Positions 26,526 to 36,946 of a DNA stretch of 64,000 bases are shown one piece after another; positions within the stretch are counted from its first letter, which is position 1; every line of letters starts with the position of its first letter. The translations under genes were made by a program, and so were the position numbers. The notes under the pieces were generated by a model, which did no database searches, had not been told where the DNA came from, and worked only from the letters and a program-made list of their open reading frames with translations. Source of the stretch: Vulcanisaeta distributa JCM 11217 (lineage in GTDB: Archaea > Thermoproteota > Thermoprotei > Thermoproteales > Thermocladiaceae); the NCBI RefSeq assembly GCF_001316005.1, contig NZ_BBBJ01000006.1, forward strand, positions 103,130-167,129. Direction: 5' to 3'.

Positions 26526-26960
26526 ATGAATGAGGGTATTGAGGAAGGCGTGGTTTTTGCGAATCTGGTTTTTGTGGTAATGACGGCTATTTACTCCCTG
26601 GCCTTTCAATTAATACTGTTATTTAGTAATTCGTTAATTGTAATTAGTTTAAGCGTTGCCGCATGGTTCGTGCTTGTTTATGCCCTGGTGGCTAGGCGTG
26701 GTCCCTGGGCCCTGATTTATGCCAGGGTTCATAAGGCGTTGACTGGCATTAATGTCCTGGGCATTACCAGGGTGGAGAGACTACTATTGATACCCTACGT
26801 AATTAACCACGCGGTAACTATAATACTCGCGGCGTTCGCCAACTACCCAATACTGAACCTAGCCCTTAGGATAACTACCACAACGCCAATGTTCATAATG
26901 ATTGGTGAATTCACGGCATTACCACGCATGGTCACTAATAATCGCCTAAAAATTCCCTAA
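26526..26960 (+). CDS. membrane protein of unknown function
   Basis: The product is 144 residues starting MNEGIEEGVVFANLVFVVMT. Three to four hydrophobic helices follow; the middle loop is basic (ARRGPWALIYARVHKAL). ATG 26526 lies about 28 bp after the TATA box ggtttaaata at 26491, supporting a leaderless start rather than the longer frame that begins upstream. It is the first chromosomal gene after the element. Confidence 0.55.
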   Translation: MNEGIEEGVVFANLVFVVMTAIYSLAFQLILLFSNSLIVISLSVAAWFVLVYALVARRGPWALIYARVHKALTGINVLGITRVERLLLIPYVINHAVTIILAAFANYPILNLALRITTTTPMFIMIGEFTALPRMVTNNRLKIP

Positions 26961-27054
26961 GGTTTTAACGAAGATTCCTTTACCCAATTAAAATTGAGTT
27001 TTAGTCCCTTTTATTCATTAATGATTAGGAGGTAGGCAGGATGTTATAGCCCCC

Positions 27055-27184
27055 CCGAGGTCCCGGCACGCCGGTTTCCCGCGGCCTCGCGGACCGCAGT
27101 ACTCCCGAACGCGGCAGGGCGTTTCACTTCCGGGTTCTGGTGAGTCCGGGTGGTGCCACCCCGCCTATGGCCGGGTTACCTCGG
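27055..27184 (-). rRNA. rrf: 5S ribosomal RNA
   Basis: The strand reads CCGAGGTAACCCGGCCATAG at its 5' end and finishes in GGGACCTCGG, so the ends pair as helix I. Internal landmarks include GAACCCGGAAGTGAAACGCC and GGGAGTACTGCG, typical of archaeal 5S rRNA. The length is about 130 nt. A TATA-like gcttaaaaac lies about 30 bp upstream (27214-27224). It stands apart from 16S and 23S genes, as in other Thermoproteales. A C7 run abuts the 3' end. Confidence 0.85.
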
Positions 27185-27270
27185 TTTGGCCGTTAATGAC
27201 GCGCTCACCCCAGTTTTTAAGCTTTATTAACCTTAAGACGACCGAGGTTTTAAAGGTCGTGAAGATTTGG

Positions 27271-27345
<75 letters not shown>

Positions 27346-27397
27346 GGTTATTAATTATTTAAGGGCATATATTAAGTTTTTATTGTTGGTTCGTTAC

Positions 27398-28287
27398 TCA
27401 CGTTGGTATCATTAGGGCTGTGCCATATATTAGGCAGTATATTGCGTATAGGAGGCCTGTCCTGGCGTCTATGTCGTGTGCGCTATCCCTGAAGGCCCTT
27501 GCTAGTCTTGGTATTAGGGCTGCTGTGGGTAACGTGGCCAGTGCGGTGTATGGTAGTATGCCCGTGATTACCAATGCAGTGTTGATTATGTAGGCTGTAA
27601 TCAATGAGCCTATGTATATTTGGTAGCCATACTTAGCCGTTAACATGGCTAAAGTCCTAATTCCGGCCTTGGCGTCGTACTCCCTATCCCTGTAGTTATT
27701 TGCGTATATTATTGAGAACATTATGAAGAATGGCGGTAATGAAATTAGGAACACGCTTGGCAATAATGAACCACCAGATGCAGCCACAAAGAAGCCGCTA
27801 ACTAGCAATGGACCCCCCCAGGTTAATGCAACCGATAACTCACCGAGCCCCCTATACTTAAGCGTGAATGGTGGTCCCGTGTAGGCGTATAGCAGGAACA
27901 CACTAAGTAGCCCAAGCACCAGTATTAGGTAACCCTCCATTACCGTTAGATATACACCGATTGAGGCCCCCGCAATTATTAGCGAAAACCCCCCAGGTTC
28001 TTAACGAATGATGGGCTTACCGTACCCATGACCAGTGGTTGGCGTCTATAAACCGCCGTGGATGAGTTGGGGCTGTCAACACCGTGTATAAAGTCGTAGT
28101 AGTCATTAAGCACGTTAACACTGGCATGAAGAAGTAAGGCACCCACCACAGCCATTACTGAATATATAATCCTTAAGCCGTAGTAAAGCCCAAGGTGATA
28201 GGCATAACCAATGCCGACTAGGGATACCGCTAGAGTCATTAATAGACTCCACGCCCTAATGAGACCGAGGATGTCACCCTTATTCAT
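27398..28287 (-). CDS. UbiA-family prenyltransferase, one frame break
   Basis: The two halves form one polytopic protein of about 296 residues. The first prenyl-diphosphate motif is NVLNDYYDFIHGVDSPNSS; the second is NNYRDREYDAKAGIRTLAM. The HGVDSPNSS form is closer to MenA-type 1,4-dihydroxy-2-naphthoate prenyltransferases than to DGGGP synthase, so menaquinone synthesis is the likely role. The frame changes at the C6 run 27989-27994; four or seven bases restore it and supply FSLIIAGASIGVYLTV between the halves. Confidence 0.75.
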
Positions 28288-28370
28288 TAATATTCAATCT
28301 AATTCTTAATAATTTAAAAGCATTATTTTCTATATTAAGTAAAATAACCGTTATGTGAGTCCACGCATTG

Positions 28371-29007
28371 CTACGAAACCAGCGGGAGGATCACCATCAT
28401 TAACTCTAGCCACACTACGTGGGCTATTATTGAGGCCGTAAGACCTGCCTTATCTGTAAGCACGCCATCAATAAATCCAATGGCGAAGGCCCCCCAGCAA
28501 TTAGGGCTGGATTCAACGTAGATATATGGACGAGCGTGTAATAAATCATCGATGCTATCCAGGGCTCATTACTAAAAATGCCGCCTAATCCCCCCCTCGC
28601 CAATTCCTGAAGACCGCCCCCCCTCCAGTAAACCTCCTCCATGAACCCAATGATTACCAGGGCAATGGATAAGGCATAGGCATTTGCCATGCCCCCCCTA
28701 ACCATTTCATAAACGAGGACTACATAACCCACGAGCCCCCCCATGTATTTAAGCAACGCGTAACCACCAACAAAGATCATGTAGAGAATCCCGGACATGA
28801 GGAGACCAAGTACAATCACTACTGCGGTGTTAACCCTAAACCACCGAAGCTATCCCTAAACCAAGCCAGCGATAGTAAACCGAGCAGTAACGTTGATAGT
28901 GCCATGCCATAGACAAAGTACCTACTAAACACGTCAAAGGACAGCGGCCACAGTACCAGGGGGGGTAGGATTACGTAAGCCACTGCCTTAGCCCTAGTCC
29001 CACTCAT
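28371..29007 (-). CDS. CPBP-family intramembrane metalloprotease, two frame breaks
   Basis: The reassembled chain of about 212 residues has the EEVYWRGGGLQEL motif (EE and Arg of CPBP proteins), a His in YYTLVHISTLNP, and GLTASIIAHVVW as the last conserved block. The frame changes near 28835 and at the C6 run 28490-28495 (four or seven needed). CPBP/Rce1-type enzymes cleave prenylated or membrane proteins; archaeal substrates are unknown. Its start overlaps the end of the alcohol dehydrogenase gene. Confidence 0.65.
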
Positions 29008-30030
29008 GAAGCATCACCACCTTACCAACCACGCCCCCTACTCTCCATCAACTCATGAAGAGCTGGGGGGGCATCCTTAATACTAGTCACCTTACTTATG
29101 AATGGCCTAACGCCCTTATTAACCATGAAGTTAATGACCTCCTTAAGGTATGACTTAGACGCGTTATGAATGCCTATCAACCGTGTATGTCTAAGGTAAA
29201 ACCTCCTAATGTCGATCTGTACCGTGGATGACTTCCCAAGAACTCCAAATGTGACTACCGTGCCTCCTGGCCTAATGGTATCCAACGCCATTGGTAGGGT
29301 GTCGCCAATACTGTCTATGGCTGCATCAACACCACCATCAGTATTCTCATTAATAACCTTCATCAGTTCCTCCTTATCATAACCAATAACTACGTCAGCA
29401 CCCAAAGACTTCAAAAGACTGGGCCTCGTGGTGACGGCGATTACCCTGGCGCCCAATGCCTTAGCTAGTATAGTTAATGCGGTGCCAATGCCGCCAGACC
29501 CGCCGAGCACCAGAACCCAATCTCCCGGTCCAACATTGGCAACCTTAAGGGCCTTCCAGGAAACGCTGTAGCCAGCGGTAATACGGCCAACTCATTAATG
29601 CTCAACTCCCTAGGTGCCTTGACAAGGGCCTAACGGGAACCCTAACCAACTCGCCATACCCACCCCCCCAAACGTGAAAGCCGGGCATGGTCCACGAGGG
29701 ACAGTGATCCTCCATACCAGCCCTACAAAACCTGCAGGACCCACAGCCCCCCACACATTACTGACTAGGACTAAATCACCAACCCTAAACTCCCCCCCAA
29801 GGTCCGTGCCGGGTCTGGCAGACTCTATGTAACCAACTATGTCTGCACCAGGCACATGAGGCAACTTAACCGGTATCCCTGGGTAACCCCTACGCACAAT
29901 AGCATCAATCCTATTCAATGAGGTAGCCAGGACTCTAACAACAACCTCGCCAGGGCCTGGGGGGGTCTGGTAGCTCCATGACCTTAAGCACGCTTGGTTC
30001 GCCATGCACCTCAAAGCCCACGGCCTTCAT
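28994..30030 (-). pseudogene. zinc-containing alcohol dehydrogenase, multiply frameshifted
   Basis: The reconstructed chain is about 345 residues, the normal MDR length. It starts MKAVGFEVHGEPSVLKVMEL, has HVPGADIVGYI, the structural zinc cluster CGSCRFCRAGMEDHC, and the Rossmann block VLVLGGSGGIGTALTILAKA. The frame changes near the G7 at 29958-29964, at the C6 run 29747-29752, near 29628, near 29578 and at a C5 near 29030. Some breaks are outside homopolymers. It would be an NAD(P)-dependent alcohol or quinone oxidoreductase. A TATA-like element near 30060 fits ATG 30030. Confidence 0.75.
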
Positions 30031-30220
30031 ACCAGGCAAATCCATGGATTGACCAGGGATTTAAGTATTGGGTGTGTTTCCCAAGTGATTTGCATGTATT
30101 TTCTTTTCTATTCCGTGATTTCTATCTCTTCTCAACAATTCTACAAAGAGTTAACAACATAATTACTCATAACTTCTCAACAAGCCTTTTATATTTCGCG
30201 CGTAGAAAGAGAATGCAATA

Positions 30221-30583
30221 ATGAATATTGACAGTCAGGTAGAGCTATTCCTGATGGCCACGCTCGCCAACGCGCTTGACTTAGTAACGAGTTACTTAGC
30301 CTTCTCTCTATTTGGGCTTCAGGAACTCAATTACTACGCAACAGTCATGCACCTCAGTAATTACTTGGCGGCTGCCCTGGCCTTCATAGCCTATGAGGTG
30401 GTGATAACCGGCATGTACCTGGCAATGCTGAGATTCCCAATGCTCAGGTGGTTCATGGCAGTGTTCATAGCCATGAAGTTAATAGCCGTGGCTGGAAACA
30501 TAGCCGCGTCAATGGGTTTCTACGGCATTAATAACACAATTTTGGCAATGAATCAATTACTAATTGATGCCCTTAAATATTAG
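30221..30583 (+). CDS. DUF5658-like membrane protein
   Basis: The product is 120 residues with four hydrophobic helices. LANALDLVTSYLAFSLFGLQ followed by ELNYYA fits the NALD-T-...-ELNP pattern of the DUF5658 group. ATG 30221 lies about 30 bp after the TATA-like cttttatatttc at 30186. It contains no long G or C run. The function is unknown. Confidence 0.6.
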   Translation: MNIDSQVELFLMATLANALDLVTSYLAFSLFGLQELNYYATVMHLSNYLAAALAFIAYEVVITGMYLAMLRFPMLRWFMAVFIAMKLIAVAGNIAASMGFYGINNTILAMNQLLIDALKY

Positions 30584-30791
30584 TTAAGAAACTGAATTAA
30601 ACGAGGAGAAAGAATTGAAACTGAACAATGCATTAATCAATACAAAGAAGGAGTAAGTCCGTAGAATGCCCACGCAGGTTTATTGTGTTCCTCATGTTTC
30701 TATTGTTGTAGAAAGAGTTTTTCTGGAATAGAAAGTATTAACCCACACGCATGTGAGCACTTATTAAGTAGTTGAAAGAAGGCTATGCCGT

Positions 30792-31298
30792 ATGGCAACC
30801 AAAATGAATAGAAAGGGTATATCAAACGTAGTAGCAACAATAATACTCATAGCCGTGGCAATAGCGCTGGCAGTGGCAGTCGCCGTGTGGGTCTTCGGCC
30901 TAGCAGGCTCAGCAAGCAAAACAGCAACACTACAGGTACAAGCTGTTGGCCTTACTGGTGTTAGCTCAGGTACCTCTGCTAACTTAACGCTTTTAATTAG
31001 TAATCCATCGAGCAGCGGCATAGGCATTAATGGCTTTACATTAGGAAGTCTATCATGCGTATTCTCAAGCCCGCTTCAGATACCTGCCGGTACGCAGGGA
31101 GCTCAGGTAAAGATAATATTATCTATAACTAATGGTAACTTCACTGGTGTATCAGCAGTATATCTAAATGGTGCTTCACAATCAATATCATCAACATGTA
31201 GCGGTTATCAAGCTGCTCAGGTTGGTGTTCAATACAGTGGTTACTTAACTACAGTTAGTGGGCAGACGTACCCATTCACAGTAACAGCAAGTTCATAA
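30792..31298 (+). CDS. type IV pilin-like protein
   Basis: The product is 168 residues. MNRKGISNVVATIILIAVAI is a class III signal peptide as in archaeal pilins and adhesion filaments, where a prepilin peptidase cuts after the basic head (RKG) and the hydrophobic helix becomes the filament core. The rest is Ser, Thr, Gly and Asn rich with N-glycosylation sequons (NLT, NFT) and a pair of Cys. The gene stands alone, with no assembly ATPase nearby. ATG 30792 is chosen; an inner ATG at the fifth codon is possible. Confidence 0.75.
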   Translation: MATKMNRKGISNVVATIILIAVAIALAVAVAVWVFGLAGSASKTATLQVQAVGLTGVSSGTSANLTLLISNPSSSGIGINGFTLGSLSCVFSSPLQIPAGTQGAQVKIILSITNGNFTGVSAVYLNGASQSISSTCSGYQAAQVGVQYSGYLTTVSGQTYPFTVTASS

Positions 31299-31383
31299 TG
31301 AGTTTAATGCCTTAAATTGGTCTCGTTAAAATTTCGATTCTTTTATTTTTCTCCTCATTTATTCTCTCGCTGATGTTCTGTGG

Positions 31384-32397
31384 TTATTTGTTAAACCAGG
31401 GTTCGTTTCCGAACCAGGGTGTCTCCACCTCGTCTAGTCTCCATCTTTGTTTTGTCACTGCTTCCGTTGGGTCTATGGTGATTCCGCTTTTGTAGGCTAG
31501 TAGCCCCCCCGTTAGTGCTATCATTCCTCCGTTATCCCCCCCTGCGTACTCTGGCGGTACTATGCCTAGTTTGGCGTTGAATTCATTGGCTATCCACTCC
31601 ATTATGGACCTAAGCCTCTTACTCCTCGCCACGCCGCCGGCCAGTAATAGTTCCTTCTTGCCCGTCAGTGCTAGTCCTCTCTCGACTACTTCGCCTAGCA
31701 TTGAGTACGCAGTCTCAACTAGGCTTAGGCACACGTCGGGTAACGCAACGCCCTTCTTAACGAGTCTTAGGGTCTCCTCGACTAACCCGGAGAAGGATAC
31801 GTCCTGACCCTTCACTGTGTACGGCAGTGGTATGTACTTACTGCCCCTCTCCGCGCACTCCTCCAGGTGTGGCACGCCGGGATTTGGCAACCCAACACTC
31901 CTTGCGAAGTAATCTAGGGCGTTACCCACAGCCATGTCTATCGTCTCGCCGAAAACCCCCCCGTAGGTCCTCCCTGAGTGGGCTATGACCATAGTGTGTC
32001 CTCCAGACACGAGTAGGACAAGCGGGTCCCTAAACCTGACAGACCACCTGGCGACCTCAACATGCGCAACACCGTGATGCACAGGAACCAATGGCTTGGC
32101 GAACTTAATGGCTATCGCCCTCGCAGGGTAGCACCGACCTAAGGCTGGGCCTAACCCTGGACCCATGGAGAAGGCCACGGCATCAACATCCCTAATGCCA
32201 ATGCCGAGCCTCCTTAGGGCTTCGCTTAGTAGTTTTGGCCCCACTGCCACGTGGTGGTCAGCCGCGACTCTTGGGTGTATGCCCACACCCTGCGGTGGTG
32301 TGTATGTGTCATTAATGTTAATTAGTACTCCATCCTCACTGGCAATTCCAACACCGAAGGTGTGTGCCGTGGATTCAATGCCAAGCACGAGCGTCAT
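31384..32397 (-). CDS. kae1: KEOPS subunit Kae1 (tRNA t6A synthase)
   Basis: The product is 337 residues starting MTLVLGIESTAHTFGVGIAS. Metal-binding His residues lie in HPRVAADHHV and in VHHGVAHVE; SGGHT and the C-terminal PEYAGGDNGGMIALTGG complete the ASKHA fold. Kae1 transfers the threonylcarbamoyl group to A37 of ANN-decoding tRNAs. Compared with the family (AGDNGAMI, a following single Gly, and RVFGETLD), three Gly residues are extra, each encoded by a C7 run: 31504-31510, 31536-31542 and 31956-31962. The gene overlaps the upstream neighbour at TAATG. Confidence 0.92.
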   Translation of the reverse strand: MTLVLGIESTAHTFGVGIASEDGVLININDTYTPPQGVGIHPRVAADHHVAVGPKLLSEALRRLGIGIRDVDAVAFSMGPGLGPALGRCYPARAIAIKFAKPLVPVHHGVAHVEVARWSVRFRDPLVLLVSGGHTMVIAHSGRTYGGVFGETIDMAVGNALDYFARSVGLPNPGVPHLEECAERGSKYIPLPYTVKGQDVSFSGLVEETLRLVKKGVALPDVCLSLVETAYSMLGEVVERGLALTGKKELLLAGGVARSKRLRSIMEWIANEFNAKLGIVPPEYAGGDNGGMIALTGGLLAYKSGITIDPTEAVTKQRWRLDEVETPWFGNEPWFNK

Positions 32398-32795
32398 TAA
32401 TACACCCCCTCCATTATCGAGTCAACAACATCATCCAACTCACCATCACTTAATCCGCCATACTTATTAATTACGTAGTCGATCGCCGACTTCACGGAAT
32501 TCTCGAGCCAGCCACACCCCCCCGGGTCGTAATTGTTATCCAGCGGAATTATGAAGTCACCCACGGTCTTGACAACGCCTGCCTTTGTTAATCTCTCAAT
32601 AACGCTTATGAACTCCGGACTCGTTAGTACCAGGTCAATCCTATCCCAATTAAATGCCTCAAATCCCCCCCCTAACCTATCTATGAGGAATACCATCTTG
32701 GCTAGCCTATCCATGCTCACCCTGCCAAGTCTCCTCAATGCATCGACGATTATGCACTCAATTAGGCCCATGTCTGTAACTCTACTGCCTCGCAT
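32397..32795 (-). CDS. hypothetical protein coupled to kae1
   Basis: The product is 132 residues; helical with LIECIIVDALRRLGRVSMDR and LAKMVFLIDRLGGG in the first half, a layout loosely like a winged helix or a Panacea-type domain. It ends at TAATG overlapping the kae1 start, so the two are co-expressed. The start is ATG 32795, with a TATA-like region upstream near 32810. No firm family. Confidence 0.5.
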   Translation of the reverse strand: MRGSRVTDMGLIECIIVDALRRLGRVSMDRLAKMVFLIDRLGGGFEAFNWDRIDLVLTSPEFISVIERLTKAGVVKTVGDFIIPLDNNYDPGGCGWLENSVKSAIDYVINKYGGLSDGELDDVVDSIMEGVY

Positions 32796-32866
32796 TGAGT
32801 AAATTAAACTTACTACGCGCGGCAGGTGGGCAATGCTTAAATCCGAGGTTTGATTACGGGTAATGT

Positions 32867-33437
32867 ATGGTTAGTCCTGACGTACTCAGGGAAATACTAA
32901 AACCGAGTAATTCAGTCCTTGTGGTTTGGGATGTGCATAGGGCATTGTTTAACGGTATATTCAATAGGGATGAGTTTCAGAGGCTTTGAACACCGCGATT
33001 AACGCGGCCAGGAGGGTTAATGTGCCGATAATATTCACGAAGATAACCCATACCCAAGTGGCTTCGAGCCCATAACTACGAAGATAATGCCGTGGAGGGG
33101 GGGAGGGTTTAAGCCCGAGGAAATGGAGTTGATAGTCCAACCACAACCCAATGACATAGTGATCAACAAGAACACTTGGTCACTCTTTGTGGGGGGGACA
33201 AACGTGGAGCTATTGCTCAGGAATTCGGGTAGGTACACCGTGGTATTCACAGGTATTGCAACGGACATTGGAGTGGAGACCAGCGCGAGACATGCCTACG
33301 CCCTGGGCTTCATACCGGTGATTATATCTGACGCCGTATCATCATATGACAGGGAAGCCCACGAGAGATCACTGGCCAACATGAGGAGGTTCTTCCCAGT
33401 AATAACGGCCGATGAATTAGCTAAGTACTGGTCATGA
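32867..33437 (+). CDS. isochorismatase-family hydrolase, two frame breaks
   Basis: The reassembled chain of about 190 residues begins [15 protein letters not shown], with the conserved Asp in [10 protein letters not shown], then [13 protein letters not shown], the [20 protein letters not shown] block and [20 protein letters not shown]. The usual catalytic Cys (GIATDICVE) is replaced by Gly, as in a subset of the family. The frame changes near 32987 and near 33065. ATG 32867 follows the TATA-like gcttaaat (32835) by about 28 bp. Role unknown. Confidence 0.65.
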
Positions 33438-33485
33438 TGTTGCCTTGGCATATTTAAATTGAATTGAAAGGTAAAATAAAAATCA

Positions 33486-34856
33486 TTATTTACGCATTAT
33501 TTCGCTCAGCAAGTTCCTCATTTCCTCTATTAATGCGTTTGCGTGGTCCCTCGTGTGTATCATTGATGGTAGTAGGTGGGGCATGTGCTCCGTCATGTAT
33601 AGTATGCCCCTGGTCCTCATGTACAGGTGCATTAGGTGGTATAAGTTCTCATCAATTCTATCAGCGTAAGCCGACCTAACATTTACTGGCCTGTTCCTCG
33701 TGAAGTGAATGCCGAGCATGCTACCAACACCCGTCGTCCAGCAGATCCTGCCGTACTCCTCACAGGCCTTGTCAATCTCCCCCCCACGCACCCAATTCCA
33801 GAGGTTGTTGAAGTTCTCATAGAGTGTCCTGTGCTGGTTCAGGTAATTAATCAGTGTGTAGCCTGCGGTTAGTGTCACTCTATTGCCCGTGAATGTGCCT
33901 CCATGGAAGCTCCTTGCCCTAGCACTTGGTCTCTTGACCTGGTCCAGCAATTCCATTATTTCTGACCTGGACGCAATGGCCCCCCCAGCGCCTGGGTAAC
34001 CACCGCCGACTATCTTACCAAGCGTCACTATGTCAGCCTTAACATTAAATAATTCCTGACCACCGCCAAGGGCGAGCCTAAAGCCCGTGATTACCTCATC
34101 AAATATGAGCAGTGCGCCATACCTATCCACCAATTCCCTAACACCCTTTAGGTAGCCTGGCTGGGGGGGCTCTATACAACCGCCTGAGCCGAGCACGGGT
34201 TCCATGATCACCGCGGCCACGTCAAAGCCCTTTAAAGCCCTCTCAAGTGCGTCTAAGTCGTTGAATGGGACCACGATTGTGTACTTAATGTGCTCGAGAG
34301 GAAGCCCAAGGCTCTCGGGACCCTCAAACGGTGGGTTGACACCGACATGCAAGCCATCATAACCACCGTGCCAGCCACCCTCCATCTTAATCACATACCT
34401 ACGCCCCCCCGTGTACGCCCTTGCAAGCCTAACGGCGTACATATTGGCCTCAGTACCACTATTCGAGAACCTAACCATCTCGACATTAGGTATTACCTTA
34501 GTCAATAACTCTGCATACTCAACCTCCAGGGTGTTTGGGTATCCTAGGTGCGTACCTCCATAGGTCGCCTCATTAACGGCCTTGACCACGAAGTCTGGTG
34601 AGTGGCCGAGTATGTGCGTTCCATGGCCCATCCAGTAATCCACGTACTCATTGCCATCAACATCCCAGACCTTAACACCGCTGGCTTTAGTTATGTAGAC
34701 TGGGTATGGTGCGAAGTACCTTATTTGATACGTCGTACCTCCAGGAAGTACCTTCCTAGCCCTCTCGAATAGTTCCCTGGATTTACCCGTCTTCTCCGAA
34801 TAAATTTTAGTGTATTTATCAATCAACTCCTGAACCCTACCACTAAGACCACTCAT
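33486..34856 (-). CDS. class III PLP aminotransferase, glutamate-1-semialdehyde aminomutase-like
   Basis: The product is 456 residues and intact. Key blocks are VRFSNSGTEANMYAVRLARA, MEGGWHGGYDGL, LLIFDEVITGFR and the PLP lysine in LGKIVGGGYPGAGG. This arrangement is closest to HemL-like enzymes. Haem synthesis is possible, but many archaeal relatives act on other amino-ketones, so I give no symbol. Extra residues coded by G7/C7 runs appear in TGGRRYVIKMEG and GAGGAIAS, where relatives have one Gly. ATG 34856. Confidence 0.8.
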   Translation of the reverse strand: MSGLSGRVQELIDKYTKIYSEKTGKSRELFERARKVLPGGTTYQIRYFAPYPVYITKASGVKVWDVDGNEYVDYWMGHGTHILGHSPDFVVKAVNEATYGGTHLGYPNTLEVEYAELLTKVIPNVEMVRFSNSGTEANMYAVRLARAYTGGRRYVIKMEGGWHGGYDGLHVGVNPPFEGPESLGLPLEHIKYTIVVPFNDLDALERALKGFDVAAVIMEPVLGSGGCIEPPQPGYLKGVRELVDRYGALLIFDEVITGFRLALGGGQELFNVKADIVTLGKIVGGGYPGAGGAIASRSEIMELLDQVKRPSARARSFHGGTFTGNRVTLTAGYTLINYLNQHRTLYENFNNLWNWVRGGEIDKACEEYGRICWTTGVGSMLGIHFTRNRPVNVRSAYADRIDENLYHLMHLYMRTRGILYMTEHMPHLLPSMIHTRDHANALIEEMRNLLSEIMRK

Positions 34857-34892
34857 TGATTAATTCGTGAATTATTCAGTTATTAAGTATTG

Positions 34893-35297
34893 TTATGGTA
34901 ACCTTGTGAGGAAACCGTGAACATTAATTAAATGAAGCAATGCATCAACGAGTCTAGTCGATTTATAGCCGCACTTCACGCATACGAAGTACCTCCTTCT
35001 ATGGAATGAATTCCTTGAGTACGACTCAACCTTAACAACAAGCCACTGCCCATATTCCTTAGTCCTGACTATATGCTCATTAAAACCGCTGAAGTGCTGT
35101 ATGAAGCCTAGCTTTACCTGGTCTGTGTGTGGCGTCACGTAAAGCCTAAACTCCTTGTTAGTGAATGGGCACTTAATCACACCGCTTAGGAAGGTCCTCT
35201 TACTGCCCTTGGTGATGTACATAATCAAATCCGCATACTTACCCTTAATCTCAGCGCTCTTCCTGAGACCCAGGATCTCCGCTTGCTCGCTCGTCAC
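34893..35297 (-). CDS. zinc-finger hypothetical protein
   Basis: The product is 134 residues. The C-terminal CVKCGYKSTRLVDALLHLIN followed by VHG is a C2H2-like finger (C-x2-C ... H-x4-H). The N-terminal part has a C..NK pair (KCPFTNKEFRLYVTPHTDQ). It lies upstream of the aminotransferase on the same strand. The role is unknown; nucleic-acid binding is plausible. Confidence 0.5.
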   Translation of the reverse strand: MTSEQAEILGLRKSAEIKGKYADLIMYITKGSKRTFLSGVIKCPFTNKEFRLYVTPHTDQVKLGFIQHFSGFNEHIVRTKEYGQWLVVKVESYSRNSFHRRRYFVCVKCGYKSTRLVDALLHLINVHGFLTRLP

Positions 35298-35347
35298 GGC
35301 TACATACCATTAAAATGGGGGGCTTTAAGCATTACTTTATGAGAAAA

Positions 35348-36073
35348 TCACTGAATCACTCCATACCTCCTCATCACGCTTAGTATTTCATTAGCATACT
35401 TAATAACGTGATCTCTAACCCTAGGCATTAGGCTAATGAATGGATTGCCCAGCCTATCAACATCCCTTGCCTGAGACAGTATTATTAGGGATGATGGGGA
35501 TCTAATGTCGACCTTAACAACTACGTCCTCACCAACCCTAACCCCTAACGATTCCCGTTACCTTACCCTCGGTGTAGGTTATGACCTCAATGATGCCACC
35601 CTCTATGGCTCCGCCACCAAGTTTAGCGTTATGTTATTACCGCTGTGCGTTACGTAAATCCTATCACTACCTGCAAGGTTAATACTTACCTTACCAAGTC
35701 TCACGGAGTCGAGAATCCTCCTCCAACCATCACCAACGAGTTTGAGGTACTCATCATGGTTATTGAGCCTTTTCATTAAGTATTGAATTGGGTCCTCTGT
35801 TTCGATACTCTTTGCATTAATATTAACGTTGACCTCACGCCCAACATTAATGATGAGTTCGTCAAGTCTATCGAGAAGTTCACCAAAGTAATCCTTACTG
35901 CTATTAATTATTTGCCTAGCTTCATCGCTATTGATCTCCAGTAACCTCTCCTCATAACTGCCGTCTGGCCCAATGCCTATTATGAATACGTACTTATCAC
36001 TTATTGAGACCTTGGCGTTACTTAATAATCTACCTCCAACATTAACCGAGTTAAGTGGTGCTAGGAACTCCAT
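35348..36073 (-). CDS. hypothetical protein, two frame breaks
   Basis: The reconstructed chain of about 240 residues starts MEFLAPLNSVNVGGRLLSNA, has a helical middle (DYFGELLDRLDELIINVGRE) and, after breaks near 35640 and 35555, continues as AKLGGGAIEGGIIEVITYTE and GEDVVVKVDIRSPSSLIILS to a TGA at 35348-35350. Both breaks lie outside long homopolymers. No family is recognised. Confidence 0.5.
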
Positions 36074-36130
36074 TTATTATTATATGGTTGATTTAATCCT
36101 TATAAGCACTTGTGCGATGCTCATGCTCGT

Positions 36131-36895
36131 ATGGGCGAGTTCAGCGATAAGGTGGTTATGGTCACGGGTGGTACCCGAGGTATAGGTAGGGCTATCGCCG
36201 AGGCATTCCTAAGGGAGGGCGCTAGGGTTGCCGTAACCTACGCCAGGAGTGATGATAAGGCTAGGGAACTCGAGAGAATGGGGATATTGGCGATTAAGTG
36301 CGATGTGGCTAATAGGGATGAGGTTAGGAGGGCTGCGGAAATCGTTAGTAATAAGCTTGGTGACGTTAATATACTCATTAATAACGCTGGTGTTATGTAC
36401 CTAATGCCGTTTGAGTCATATAATGAGGAGTTGTTTGATAGGATGATGGGCGTCAATGTCAAGGGCATTATATACATGACCCTTGAATTCCTGCCGCAGT
36501 TAAAGAGGACTAGGGGGGGTGTTGTAATAAACATAGCATCGAACGCGGGCATAGGCACGGCCTTTGAAGGTACGACGTACTACGCAATAACGAAGGCTGC
36601 CGTGATAATACTCACGAAGCGCATGGCGTTTGAGCTTGGGAGGTACGGTATTAGGGTCAACGCGGTCGCGCCCGGCTGGGTTGAGACTGACATGACCACG
36701 GCCAATAGGACGCCGGAGGAGGTTGAGAGGGCAAAGGCGCTGGTTAGGTCTAGGACAATGCTAAGCACTACTGGCGTGCCTGAGGACATAGCTAATGTGG
36801 TGCTCTTCCTAGCCAGTGATAGGGCTAGGTACATCACTGGACAGACAATAGTGGCTGATGGTGGTAGAATTGACTACCTAACCCATGGGATTTAA
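36131..36895 (+). CDS. short-chain dehydrogenase/reductase
   Basis: The product is about 254 residues. [15 protein letters not shown] is the NAD(P) site, NNAGVMY the structural Asn block, and NIASNAG with YYAITKAA supply the catalytic Ser, Tyr and Lys. The chain ends in the SDR C-terminal TGQTIVADGG. FabG-like 3-oxoacyl reductase or sugar dehydrogenase are both possible. ATG 36131 lies about 28 bp after the TATA box ccttataagc (36098), so the two upstream in-frame starts are not used. Intact. Confidence 0.85.
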   Translation: MGEFSDKVVMVTGGTRGIGRAIAEAFLREGARVAVTYARSDDKARELERMGILAIKCDVANRDEVRRAAEIVSNKLGDVNILINNAGVMYLMPFESYNEELFDRMMGVNVKGIIYMTLEFLPQLKRTRGGVVINIASNAGIGTAFEGTTYYAITKAAVIILTKRMAFELGRYGIRVNAVAPGWVETDMTTANRTPEEVERAKALVRSRTMLSTTGVPEDIANVVLFLASDRARYITGQTIVADGGRIDYLTHGI

Positions 36896-36946
36896 TGAAC
36901 TAACTCCTTAAATAATTCCCTGCCCTACTTACCCCCCCTTAAATTT

